The notes beneath the pieces were generated by a model that saw only the letters and a list, made by a program, of their open reading frames with translations, ran no database searches and was not told the DNA's origin. A DNA stretch of 17,419 bases, taken from assembly GCA_003157895.1 (NCBI GenBank), contig PMKW01000198.1:2832-20250 (forward strand). The letters are read 5' to 3'. Every line of letters starts with the position of its first letter. Position 1 is the first letter of the stretch. This DNA is from Methanoregula sp. GTDB lineage: Archaea; Halobacteriota; Methanomicrobia; Methanomicrobiales; Methanospirillaceae. Below are positions 1 through 5,959 of the stretch, piece after piece. Position numbers and translations under genes: made by a program.

Positions 1-25
1 TCCGGGAAGATTCATAACTGAGAAA

Positions 26-44
26 TCCGGAATATTCTTCCGGA
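26..44. repeat. Short inverted repeat ahead of the methyltransferase
   Basis: TCCGGAA (26-32) and TTCCGGA (38-44) form a perfect 7-nt inverted repeat around a 5-nt centre, ending 11 nt before the ATG at 56. The centre and flanks are AT-rich (AATATTC). The sequence TCCGGGAAGATT at 1-12 is nearly repeated at 39-49. This could be an operator or a weak 5'-UTR hairpin. No clear Shine-Dalgarno is visible before the ATG. Confidence 0.35.
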
Positions 45-55
45 AGATTACCCCC

Positions 56-871
56 ATGCCTTCACCGGATCCATCACCCTCATTTACCTGGAATGCCGCC
101 GATTATCACAAGAGTTCCCCGGCTCAGGCCCTCTGGGCACAGGAACTGATCCAAAAGCTCGGACTCTCCGGGCACTCCCGGGTGCTGGATATCGGGTGCG
201 GGGATGGGAAGATTACTCAAGAGATCGCCCGCAGACTTCCGGAAGGGAACGTGACCGGTGTGGACAGCTCGCCGGATATGATCCGGTTTGCCTGCGACCA
301 TTTTCTGCCCGGTGAATACCGGAACCTTTCATTCCTGCAAACAGATGCCCGGGAACTGCCGTTTACTGAAGAGTTCGATGTTGTATTTTCAAATGCCGCA
401 CTCCACTGGATCACGGATCATAAACCGGTGCTTGCCGGCATTGCACGAAGCCTTTGCCCGGACGGGCGGATGCTGATCCAGATGGGCGGGAAAGGGAACG
501 CAGCCCAGGCATTTGAGGCACTTGATTCCCTCTTAAAAAAACCGGAATGGGATCAGTACTTCCGCAGTTTCTCCTTCACCTATGGTTTCTTCGATCCTGC
601 AGAATATCGCAACTGGCTGACCGGAGCAGGTCTCGAACCGTGCCGGGTTGAGCTTATCCGAAAGGATATGACCTATACCTCCCGTGAGGATTTTGCAGCC
701 TGGTTCCGTACCACCTGGCTTCCCTGGCTGGCGCAGGTGCCAGAGCATGCCCGATCGGGATTCATTGAGGCATTTGTCGATGAATATCTTGTCATGTATC
801 CGGCCGATACCGGCGGGACGATCCATATCGGTATGGTCCGGCTGGAAGCCGAAGCAAAAAAAATGCTGTAA
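56..871 (+). CDS. SAM-dependent methyltransferase, trans-aconitate methyltransferase-like (class I)
   Basis: A 271-residue class I (Rossmann-fold) methyltransferase that should transfer a methyl group from S-adenosylmethionine to an unidentified small molecule in the cytoplasm. Motif I is VLDIGCGDG at residues 43-51. The acidic residue ending strand 2 is D70 in VTGVD. D97 lies in the adenine-binding TDARELPF segment, and motif IV with its helix is FDVVFSNAALHW (107-118). The SNAALHW pattern and the QMGGKGNA stretch (142-149) resemble the trans-aconitate methyltransferase (Tam) branch of Methyltransf_11/25 proteins. The C-terminal half (150-271) is the usual substrate lid. The start is the first ATG, with no obvious ribosome site. 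It stands alone, with no downstream gene in the same operon. The exact substrate cannot be read from sequence; the fold assignment is secure. Confidence 0.9.
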   Translation: MPSPDPSPSFTWNAADYHKSSPAQALWAQELIQKLGLSGHSRVLDIGCGDGKITQEIARRLPEGNVTGVDSSPDMIRFACDHFLPGEYRNLSFLQTDARELPFTEEFDVVFSNAALHWITDHKPVLAGIARSLCPDGRMLIQMGGKGNAAQAFEALDSLLKKPEWDQYFRSFSFTYGFFDPAEYRNWLTGAGLEPCRVELIRKDMTYTSREDFAAWFRTTWLPWLAQVPEHARSGFIEAFVDEYLVMYPADTGGTIHIGMVRLEAEAKKML

Positions 872-936
872 GGCCGGTCCCGACCCCCCCACAAAACCGC
901 CCCTCCTTTTTTCGCCCCCCCCGTTCCTGAGTCCAG

Positions 937-1057
937 CCTCCCAAAAAGTGCAGCAGATTACAGCGCCACGGAAAATATCCCAGAGTCCGGAATCCTGAAC
1001 CGGATCGAACCGGGCCGGCCCCGCACGCCCCGCCCCACCCCGGCCCGGTACATTTTT
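937..1057. repeat. Dispersed non-coding repeat, copy A
   Basis: This matches 8175-8289 with shared blocks in the same order: CCTCCCAAAAA, then GCAGCAG-TTACAGCGCCACGGAAAAT with one variable base, then AGTCCGGA-like, then CCGGATCGAACCGGGCCGGC, then a CCGGTA-ATTTT end. Two internal segments differ in length or sequence. It lies 66 nt after the methyltransferase stop. Neither copy carries a credible ORF. Both contain short inverted repeats around GGATC/GATCC. It is likely a lineage-specific intergenic repeat or a small structured element. Confidence 0.7.
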
Positions 1058-1248
1058 TGCAAAACCTAATCTCGAAAATCAGCGCCCGGTTCCCTCCCAA
1101 TCCCTAATAATTGCGCCCGGATTTCCCTCCGGAACATTTATTCAGCCAAGCCCATTTCCTTTGGCAGTCTCATACATCTTGTCAAAGGGAAACCGATGAT
1201 CAGGAACAGCATCGCAGAACCGGAAAATGAAAGCGGAGAAAACGCCGG

Positions 1249-1266
1249 AGGAACAAATTTGTTCCT
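1249..1266. repeat. Perfect 18-nt palindrome
   Basis: AGGAACAAATTTGTTCCT is a perfect palindrome in a gene-free region about 180 nt upstream of the small-ORF operon at 1430. It has no following T tract, so a protein-binding site is more likely than a terminator. The function is unknown. Confidence 0.55.
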
Positions 1267-1429
1267 TCAAAAAAACCGGACAACAAGCCCCGATCATTTC
1301 AGATCGCCCGCACCGCGCTCCGTTTTCCGCTCAGACCGGTTTATAATAAAAGGCCATGGTCTGCCCGGACTCATGCTCCCTGGTCAAAGGGCCCGATGAC
1401 GCACTGAAAAAAAAGGAGGTAAACACACC

Positions 1430-1477
1430 ATGAAAAAATCAATGAAAAACCGTATGAAAAGGAGGCCCCGCTCATGA
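1430..1477 (+). CDS. 15-codon leader ORF overlapping the next gene
   Basis: An ATG at 1430 follows a very strong Shine-Dalgarno (AAGGAGGT at 1413-1420, spacing about 9 nt). It opens a 15-residue, very basic ORF (MKKSMKNRMKRRPRS) whose TGA overlaps the next ATG (ATGA at 1474-1477). A second AAGGAGG lies inside it (1459-1465), 8 nt before the 1474 start. The layout suits translational coupling or a leader peptide. The peptide itself may have no function. It could also mark a displaced former start of the downstream gene. Confidence 0.4.
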   Translation: MKKSMKNRMKRRPRS

Positions 1478-1845
1478 GCCGCGGTCTCCGCCCGCACCGG
1501 GCATTCTCGGAAGCCATCCCGATCGCCAAGGCGCGTGGCATGATCCAGCTGACCATGAGCGGCCCGGAACAGATCTTCGACATCGCGATCGTCTCGAAGA
1601 TCCCGTACACGTTCGCCCGCATCATGTTCGCACCGGAAATTCTCGCGACCATCCTGGATCTTGCGGAGTATTATGAGAAAGAGATCGCCCGGCTCCGGCT
1701 TATCGGCCGGGATGCAGCCGCAACGGCCGAGCTCTGGATCCGGTCCAAGCACGGGACGTGGCGGTTCTTCCTGGTCACGCCGGACTCGCTGGTCGAGATC
1801 GACCGCGACGGGAAGCGGCCCGGGATCGGCAGGACGATCGGGTGA
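1474..1845 (+). CDS. Unrecognised small protein, first member of a duplicated family
   Basis: A 123-residue soluble-looking protein that I cannot assign to a named family. Residues 26-100 are conserved in a second, truncated copy at 6499-6792. Shared blocks include an ISKI/VSKI-xxTFA segment, an APxIL block, EYYxKxxARLRLI, then LWIRSxHGTWRFFLVTP and LVEIDR. The nearly invariant HGTWRFFLVTP segment (about 90-100) looks like a beta-hairpin core. The start is supported by AAGGAGG at 1459-1465 and by the ATGA overlap with the leader ORF. An ATG at codon 28, inside the conserved region, is an alternative start. A T-rich tract (1861-1876) follows the stop. No signal peptide or membrane segment is visible. 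It is probably real because the protein-level pattern survives in the paralog. Confidence 0.6.
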   Translation: MSRGLRPHRAFSEAIPIAKARGMIQLTMSGPEQIFDIAIVSKIPYTFARIMFAPEILATILDLAEYYEKEIARLRLIGRDAAATAELWIRSKHGTWRFFLVTPDSLVEIDRDGKRPGIGRTIG

Positions 1846-1856
1846 ATGCACAAGGA

Positions 1857-1877
1857 ATATATTTTTTTGTTTTTCCG
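1857..1877 (+). terminator. T-rich archaeal-type terminator
   Basis: Two T runs, of seven and five, separated by one G, begin about 16 nt after the stop at 1845. This is typical of intrinsic T-tract termination in archaea, and there is no strong preceding hairpin. Confidence 0.5.
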
Positions 1878-2126
1878 GACCGGTCTTTCGTGACCGGAAA
1901 TGCCCGGCCCGGACCCCCCGCCACCGGCCGGAATAAAGTCTCCGACGGAGAAGTGCTTTTTCCCCTGTCGGAAACCCCCCGGGGAAAACTGGTACAACGG
2001 AGCCCGTTACATGCCCGGAAGTACCGCTTTTCCCTCATTCCCAAAAACCAGCCGGAACAAAACGCAAAAACACGGGAATTACGCCGGAACAAACCCGTAT
2101 TCCCCGGCGGGAATTAAGGAGGTCAG

Positions 2127-2276
2127 ATGCAGACACGTTACAACAGCCCGGGAACCCGGGGCACGTGGTTTAGGAAGTGCGGGGTCCCGGGAGGGGTTTT
2201 TCCGACCGGATACTTCCACGATGGACCGGTATTACCGGGTAACCAAGAACGGGAAAAAAGTTCTTGCGATTATTGA
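2127..2276 (+). CDS. Possible 49-residue small ORF with strong ribosome site
   Basis: AAGGAGGT (2116-2123) lies 3-4 nt before the ATG at 2127, which opens a 49-codon ORF ending in TGA. The translation is rich in Gly, Pro and Arg, with two cysteines, and has no domain-like pattern. The strong ribosome site is the only support. It overlaps, in another frame, the regulator-like fragment at 2221. It could be a spurious ORF inside decaying DNA. Confidence 0.25.
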   Translation: MQTRYNSPGTRGTWFRKCGVPGGVFPTGYFHDGPVLPGNQEREKSSCDY

Positions 2277-2290
2277 GGGGAAGGGGGAAT
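2221..2290 (+). pseudogene. Possible remnant of a PadR/winged-helix regulator
   Basis: From the ATG at 2221, the frame reads MDRYYRVTKNGKKVLAIIEG. This resembles the wing and final helix of PadR-type or related winged-helix regulators, whose family pattern is YYRxTxxGxxxL. Nothing resembling the DNA-recognition helix lies upstream in this frame, and downstream the frame runs into the flavodoxin gene in the wrong register. I read it as a decayed regulator end just before a redox gene. Chance resemblance is possible because the motif is short. Confidence 0.3.
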
Positions 2291-2321
2291 ATTTTTTTCG
2301 AACAATTTTCTCTTACTGCAG

Positions 2322-2331
2322 GATATATATT
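2322..2331 (+). promoter_or_regulatory. TATA box of the flavodoxin gene
   Basis: GATATATAT lies about 25-30 nt before the ATG at 2354. With the usual archaeal spacing, transcription would begin at or a few bases before the start codon, predicting a leaderless or very short-leader mRNA. Confidence 0.55.
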
Positions 2332-2353
2332 CCGGCCAGACACTCAGGGAGTA

Positions 2354-2923
2354 ATGATGAAAATCATCGGAATTATCGCCAGCCCGCGAAAAGTTGGCAA
2401 TACCGCCTGGGTAGTAAACAAAATACTCGAAGGTGCGAAAGAACAGGGCGCCGATATTCAATCCTGGTGTTTCAGCGATCTTGATATCAAACCGTGCCGG
2501 GGTTGTCTTTGCTGCCATGAGGAGGGCGATCCCGGTTGTATTATCAAAGATGACATGCAGGAACTGTATGGCGCGATTGAGCAGGCCGATGCCCTTGTAT
2601 TCGGCTCGCCGGTGTACATGGGGCAGATGAGTGGCCAGGCGAAGATTTTTACCGACAGGCTGTTTGCGCAAATTTCTCCGCGATTCTCACCGCATTACAA
2701 AGAAAAAGTCAGGAACAAGAAGCTGATTCTTGTGTTTACTCAGGGTAATCCTGATCCCGGCATGTTCCAGGTATATTTCGATTACACGAAACACATCTTT
2801 CAGTTGCTGGAATTTGATGTTAAGGACGTAGTTGTTGTCGCGGGTATGCGAAATGAACCGGCGCATGAAAGAAAAGATCTTGACACGGTCATGAAGGACA
2901 TCGGTTCAACGCTGGTTTCGTAA
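2354..2923 (+). CDS. Flavodoxin-fold NAD(P)H:FMN reductase / iron-sulfur flavoprotein-like
   Basis: A 189-residue cytoplasmic redox protein of the NADPH-dependent FMN reductase family. The N-terminal GIIASPRKVGNTAWV (about 6-20) is the FMN-phosphate loop (SPRxxGNT). A compact cysteine cluster follows at C48, C51, C53, C54 and C62 within PCRGCLCCHEEGDPGC, then KDDM. GSPVYMGQMSG (84-94) is the second flavin-contact loop. The cysteine arrangement C-x2-C-x2-C-x7-C is close to the compact 4Fe-4S motif of methanogen iron-sulfur flavoproteins, though some relatives keep these cysteines without a cluster. The start is the first of two consecutive ATGs, chosen from the TATA position. It likely passes electrons from NAD(P)H or ferredoxin to a small acceptor or oxidant; the substrate is unknown. 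A second family member lies at 5181. Confidence 0.85.
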   Translation: MMKIIGIIASPRKVGNTAWVVNKILEGAKEQGADIQSWCFSDLDIKPCRGCLCCHEEGDPGCIIKDDMQELYGAIEQADALVFGSPVYMGQMSGQAKIFTDRLFAQISPRFSPHYKEKVRNKKLILVFTQGNPDPGMFQVYFDYTKHIFQLLEFDVKDVVVVAGMRNEPAHERKDLDTVMKDIGSTLVS

Positions 2924-3165
2924 CGATCCCCGGAATAATGAAGATGTGCAATTGAGGACTAAAACGTGGTTCTTGATCGGAGCGTCGAATCAGCAGAGAA
3001 CTTCATGCAACGATTGTAGTATTGCGAGACTACACGATGAAGGAGGGGGTCTGATGGAGAGCCTCTCCCACGTTCCCCTGCCGTCCCCCTCTTCCTCAGA
3101 CAACTCCATCGCTACTCGTCTGGCACGAATCACCGGACTTTTATCGAATTACCTCTTTTCGAACG
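2924..3165. other. Intergenic stretch without a supported gene
   Basis: This stretch of about 240 nt lies between the flavodoxin gene and the converging MBL gene. An 84-codon ORF starting at 2946 runs through it and has no recognisable domain. A small hairpin GTAGT/ACTAC occurs at about 3016-3033, and CT-rich sequence at about 3060-3105. A strong GGAGGGGG (3042-3049) precedes an ATG at 3054, but the product looks random. It could be remnant DNA. Confidence 0.4.
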
Positions 3166-3837
3166 TTAGGGTAATGACTTTGCGAACTCCCGGACTTTGA
3201 GCGATGCATCGGGTCTCAGAGGTATTCCATGTCCGGACAGCATGATATCGAAATCAATTGCGGTGATTTTTTTGATCGATTGTTGTACCTCATCCGGGTC
3301 TGATAAGGATGATCCCATTTCGATTTTACTGCCGTTAAACATCAGGAGATCCCCGGCAAACAGAATTTTTGATACCGGATCAAAAAGACAGATACTTCCC
3401 GGGGTATGTCCTGGTGTATGAATGGTGGTGAGACCAGCGATGGTGTCCCCGTCGTTAAGTTTTATATCCGGTTCAACAGGCCTTGATCCGAAAAACAAGG
3501 GGATGAGGACTTTAAAGATCATTCCCTTAACACCTCTCGGCGCAGGCTGGGTTTTTCTACCGGCAACGTAGTCTGCATCCGCTTCATGAATGGCCACCTT
3601 CGCACCGCTCAGTTTTTTGAGATCGCTGGCGTCGCCCACATGATCAATATGAAAGTGAGTCAGGACGATCGTTTTGATGTCTGTTGGTTTACGGTTAAGA
3701 ATATCCTGAATATAGTTCACTATTTTTGCGCTGTTTCTGGGCATTCCCGTATCGATGAGGGTCAGTTCGTCCCTGACAATAAGGAAACAATTACCATTTA
3801 CCCCATCGACCTGGTGGATTCCCGGTACTATCTCCAT
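3166..3837 (-). CDS. MBL-fold metallo-hydrolase (beta-lactamase-like)
   Basis: A 223-residue metallo-beta-lactamase-fold enzyme with the full set of metal ligands: HFHIDH (61-66), H144 in TPGHTPGS, D163 in FAGD, and H203 in SGHG. This implies a binuclear metal site and hydrolysis of an ester, thioester or lactone substrate. The length and TPGHTPGS-type loop suit the stand-alone glyoxalase II/lactonase-like branch. No fused flavodoxin domain is present, so it is not an FprA-type oxygen reductase. On the minus strand, GGAG (about 11 nt before the ATG at 3837) and AAGGA (closer) could act as ribosome site. It is divergent from the PhnB-like gene, and a TATA-like box at 3878-3887 gives a short leader. 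The physiological substrate is unknown. Confidence 0.9.
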   Translation of the reverse strand: MEIVPGIHQVDGVNGNCFLIVRDELTLIDTGMPRNSAKIVNYIQDILNRKPTDIKTIVLTHFHIDHVGDASDLKKLSGAKVAIHEADADYVAGRKTQPAPRGVKGMIFKVLIPLFFGSRPVEPDIKLNDGDTIAGLTTIHTPGHTPGSICLFDPVSKILFAGDLLMFNGSKIEMGSSLSDPDEVQQSIKKITAIDFDIMLSGHGIPLRPDASLKVREFAKSLP

Positions 3838-3877
3838 AATCCTTCAACTCCATTTCTTTGTATTTCTTCGATTCTCA

Positions 3878-3887
3878 TTTTTAATAA
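3878..3887 (-). promoter_or_regulatory. TATA-like box for the MBL gene
   Basis: On the minus strand this reads TTATTAAAAA. It lies about 40-50 nt before the ATG at 3837, predicting a leader of about 15-20 nt that would include the GGAG and AAGGA ribosome-site candidates. Confidence 0.4.
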
Positions 3888-3908
3888 TTCATCTTCCTTA
3901 ATACAAAC

Positions 3909-3942
3909 TGTGTTTCAAACCGTGTTTCAAAATCCGTTTCAT
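3909..3942. promoter_or_regulatory. Tandem TGTTTCAAA repeats between divergent promoters
   Basis: GTGTTTCAAA occurs at 3910-3919 and again at 3922-3931 (12-nt periodicity), followed by a third degenerate CGTTTCA at 3935-3941. The array lies between the MBL TATA-like box and the TATA box at 3952-3962, immediately upstream of the latter. The position and regular spacing suggest an operator or activator site shared by both divergent units. Confidence 0.45.
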
Positions 3943-3951
3943 GAGAATGAT

Positions 3952-3962
3952 CTTAAATATTT
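3952..3962 (+). promoter_or_regulatory. TATA box of the PhnB-like/DUF1801-like operon
   Basis: CTTAAATATTT lies about 35-45 nt ahead of the TTG start at 3997. It would start transcription near 3983-3987, giving a leader of about 10-15 nt. Confidence 0.5.
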
Positions 3963-3996
3963 CCCGTCAGACAACGTAGAGTGGAGATGAAAGCAC

Positions 3997-4497
3997 TTGG
4001 TAACACTAAGCCAGAAGATCGTTCCCTGCATATGGCTGGAAAAGGACGCCGAGAAAGCAGCTGAGTTTTATGTTTCGGTATTTGAGAATTCCAGGATTCT
4101 TAAAACCTCCTCCTACCCAAAAACCGCAGAAGAGGTCTCCGGCCAGAAAAAAGGGTCGGTTATGACCGTCAGGTTTACCCTGGAAAACCAGGAATTCATG
4201 GTCATCAACGGCGGCCCCGCGTTCAAACTGAACGAAGCAGTTTCCTTCATGGTTTTTTGTGACACCCAGGAAGAGATAGATTATTACTGGTACAAACTCT
4301 CTTTTGTCAGGGAAGCCGAGCAGTGCGGCTGGCTGAAAGATAAATTCGGCCTCAGCTGGCAGATAATCCCGACAATTCTTGATTCGATGACCACCGACAA
4401 GGATCCTCAGAAAGTGGAAAGGGTAACGGCGGCATTCCTCAAAATGAAGAAATTTGACATCAGCGCACTGAAAAAAGCGTACGAAGGTAACCTATGA
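3997..4497 (+). CDS. PhnB-like VOC-superfamily protein (3-demethylubiquinone methyltransferase-like domain)
   Basis: A 166-residue vicinal-oxygen-chelate-fold protein of the type often misnamed 3-demethylubiquinone-9 3-methyltransferase. Family hallmarks are the opening [19 protein letters not shown], then FENSRI, the middle [30 protein letters not shown], and the closing [16 protein letters not shown]. The catalytic role of this family is not established. The start is TTG at 3997, because homologs begin only a few residues before the xIxPCLWF block. GGAG at 3983-3986 provides a ribosome site about 10 nt upstream, and the ATG at 3987 is in another frame. The stop overlaps the next gene's start (ATGA), so the two are translationally coupled. 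Confidence 0.85.
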   Translation: MVTLSQKIVPCIWLEKDAEKAAEFYVSVFENSRILKTSSYPKTAEEVSGQKKGSVMTVRFTLENQEFMVINGGPAFKLNEAVSFMVFCDTQEEIDYYWYKLSFVREAEQCGWLKDKFGLSWQIIPTILDSMTTDKDPQKVERVTAAFLKMKKFDISALKKAYEGNL

Positions 4498-4889
4498 AAA
4501 AAATAACCGACAGAACAACACTCCCTCAGGAAAAGGCCGGCCAGCGCGCCGGTACGGCGGAGGGGGAAAGCGCCGTGCTCGCGAAGATCGCCGGGATGCC
4601 GGAACCGGATCGTGCCATGGGCGGACGGCTCCATGCGATCATCAGAGCCAGTGCGCCCCTCCTCCTGCCGAGACTCTGGTATGGGATGCCCGCGTATGCC
4701 CGGGACGGCGACGTCATCTGCTTCTTCCAGACCAGAGAGAAGTTTAAAACAAGGTACATGACGCTCGGCTTCAGCGACAAGGCGAACCTCGACGAAGGCG
4801 TCATGTGGCCGACCGCCTTTGCACTGAAGGAGCTGACTGCCGCTGAAGAGGCAAGGATCAGTGCGCTCGTGAAGAAAGCGGTGAGCTGA
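4494..4889 (+). CDS. DUF1801-like (YdhG/iron-chaperone-like) protein
   Basis: A 131-residue protein that fits the DUF1801 family. It has a helical N-terminus ending in [28 protein letters not shown], then [30 protein letters not shown], and the closing [20 protein letters not shown]. The conserved core [19 protein letters not shown] (about 61-78) is seen. Relatives were annotated as frataxin-like iron chaperones by analogy, with little direct evidence here. It is fused by an ATGA overlap to the PhnB-like gene, a pairing often seen in bacteria, where both are thought to handle small metabolites or stress. That functional link is inference. Confidence 0.8.
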   Translation: MKKITDRTTLPQEKAGQRAGTAEGESAVLAKIAGMPEPDRAMGGRLHAIIRASAPLLLPRLWYGMPAYARDGDVICFFQTREKFKTRYMTLGFSDKANLDEGVMWPTAFALKELTAAEEARISALVKKAVS

Positions 4890-5180
4890 GGACTAAATCC
4901 CGCACTGGCCAGCAGAGAGCGTTACAGACTTTACCGCTCAAAAAAACGGGGTTGCAAAAAGGACATGGTGTTACGTTAGACCACACCTATGCGGGTGGGG
5001 GGGTCCCCTCTACCCTCCCATCCATTTGGTTATCGTGGTACTCTTCCGCCCGCCTTGATCGCTGAGCGATTCCCGCTCGCCCTCCTCCACTATCCCGCCG
5101 GCCTCGCCCCACCTGCCCAAGGTAAATGCATTCCGTGGCCGGCCCCTCAGTTTTTTACCCGGTTCTTCCAATACCAGTCT
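4890..5180. other. Intergenic stretch holding direct repeat R1
   Basis: There is no supported gene here, although the downstream reading frame stays open back to 4989. The translation upstream of 5181 is Pro-rich, lacks family similarity and covers repeat R1. It also contains a G/C-run hairpin-like GGGGGGGTCCCC near 4997-5010. No convincing TATA box was identified for the next gene. Confidence 0.45.
5046..5112. repeat. Direct repeat R1, left of the second flavodoxin gene
   Basis: About 67 bp matching 5893-5959 at roughly 80% by eye. Both read CCGCCCGCC-TGATC-CTGAGCGATTCCCGCT and continue to GGCCT-GCCCCAC. R1 contains the perfect odd palindrome ATCGCTGAGCGAT (5057-5070), which is imperfect in R2. 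Both lie within open frames, and both translate to ERFPLALL, so coding conservation is possible but not supported by anything else. Confidence 0.7.
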
Positions 5181-5831
5181 ATGAAACTCCTTGCGTTCAA
5201 CGGAAGTCCCCGGAAGAAATGGAACACGGCAACGCTCCTTTGGCATGCCATGGAAGGAGCCGAATCGGAGGGGGCAGAGACCGAACTCTTTCACCTCTAC
5301 GACTTTGATTATAAGGGCTGCACCAGCTGCTTTGCCTGCAAGCGTATCGGCGGGAAGAGTTACGGCCGCTGCCCGGTGAAGGACGACCTGAAACCGATCT
5401 TCCGGGAGGTCGAGAAGGCCGATGCCATCCTGGTCGGATCGCCGATCTACTTCGGAGCCACCACCGGGGAGACACGGTGCTTCCTCGAGCGGCTGGCGTT
5501 CCAGTACTCCGTGTACGATCCCCCGCGGTCCACGCTCTTCCCCGGGAAGATCCGGACCGGGTTCATCTATACGGCCGGGGCACCGGATGCGATGGTGAAG
5601 GAAATGGGCTTCGACCGCTTTACGGGCCTGACCGAGATGGCGATGGCACGGATCTTCGGTTCGTGTGAGTCGCTCTGGGTTACCGATACGTACCAGTTCA
5701 CGGATTACTCGAAGTACATGTCAACGCTCTTTGACCCGGTTGCAAAGAAGAAACACCGGGAAGAGAACTTCCCCCGGGATTGCGAGAAGGCGTTCGGGCT
5801 CGGCGCCCGTCTGGTCCGGGGCGGCCGGTAG
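5181..5831 (+). CDS. Flavodoxin-fold NAD(P)H:FMN reductase-like protein, second copy
   Basis: A 216-residue flavodoxin-fold oxidoreductase. The FMN loop is NGSPRKKWNTATLL (7-20), the cysteine cluster is C47, C50, C53 and C64 (GCTSCFACK ... RCPVKDD), and the second flavin loop is GSPIYFGATTG (86-96). The cysteine spacing C-x2-C-x2-C-x10-C is wider than in the 2354 gene, so a 4Fe-4S cluster is less certain. The C-terminal part differs strongly from the first copy, so they are distant paralogs. The start at 5181 matches the family beginning (MKLLxxNGSPR); an in-frame ATG at 4989 would add 64 Pro-rich residues that are not family-like. No good ribosome site is visible. The gene is bracketed by direct repeats R1 and R2, and a T8 tract follows the stop. 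Confidence 0.85.
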   Translation: MKLLAFNGSPRKKWNTATLLWHAMEGAESEGAETELFHLYDFDYKGCTSCFACKRIGGKSYGRCPVKDDLKPIFREVEKADAILVGSPIYFGATTGETRCFLERLAFQYSVYDPPRSTLFPGKIRTGFIYTAGAPDAMVKEMGFDRFTGLTEMAMARIFGSCESLWVTDTYQFTDYSKYMSTLFDPVAKKKHREENFPRDCEKAFGLGARLVRGGR

Positions 5832-5833
5832 AA

Positions 5834-5843
5834 TATTTTTTTT
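5834..5843 (+). terminator. T8 terminator after the second flavodoxin gene
   Basis: A run of eight Ts (5836-5843) begins 5 nt after the stop codon and follows the GC-rich gene end. It is a simple T-tract terminator of archaeal type. Confidence 0.5.
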
Positions 5844-5892
5844 GACCCAGCCGGTTCCCGCGGGTTTCCGTAAAGGGGTTTTTATGCAATCC

Positions 5893-5959
5893 CCGCCCGC
5901 CATGATCCCTGAGCGATTCCCGCTTGCTCTCCTCCCCCTCATCAGGCCTTGCCCCACAA
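5893..5959. repeat. Direct repeat R2, right of the second flavodoxin gene
   Basis: The partner of R1 (5046-5112), in the same orientation, about 50-60 nt after the flavodoxin stop and T tract. A 31-codon ORF (from the ATG at 5884) runs through it but has no other support. Confidence 0.7.

Larger units (their letters stand above)
872..1429. other. Gene-poor stretch with repeat copy A, a palindrome and a TATA-like site
   Basis: There is no convincing gene here. A 67-codon ORF at 1196-1399 has no domain-like pattern and I consider it chance. The region starts with C-rich tracts (889-925), holds dispersed repeat copy A (937-1057) and a perfect 18-nt palindrome (1249-1266), and ends with a TATA-like TTTATAATAAAAGG (about 1340-1353). 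That box lies about 80 nt before the strong ribosome site at 1413-1419. Confidence 0.6.
1878..2353. other. Gene-poor stretch downstream of the small gene
   Basis: No complete gene is recognised in about 475 nt. The stretch holds imperfect direct repeats built on CCGGAACAAA (about 2050-2098), a 49-codon ORF with a strong ribosome site (2127-2276), a fragment resembling the end of a winged-helix regulator (2221-2290), and the promoter of the next gene. Parts resemble 6800-7060 downstream of the truncated paralog, notably CCGTCGGAAA-like, ACGG-GAAT and GGGAGG-GGTTTTTCC blocks in the same order. Confidence 0.5.

Noticed and set aside
1000..1023. tRNA T-arm-like GGTTCGATCC on the minus strand inside repeat A (and B)
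   Set aside because: The flanking bases do not pair as a T-stem, and there is no acceptor, D-arm or anticodon arm in the right place.
1196..1399. 67-codon + ORF
   Set aside because: No ribosome site of quality, no family pattern and atypical composition. The conserved features around it are non-coding.
3042..3200. ORF after GGAGGGGG at 3054 (48 codons)
   Set aside because: Ser/Leu-rich with no domain, partly overlapping the end of the MBL gene. A good purine stretch alone is not enough.
4989..5180. Extending the second flavodoxin to an ATG at 4989
   Set aside because: The 64 added residues are Pro-rich, unlike the family, and overlap direct repeat R1. The family start MKLLxxNGSPR is at 5181.
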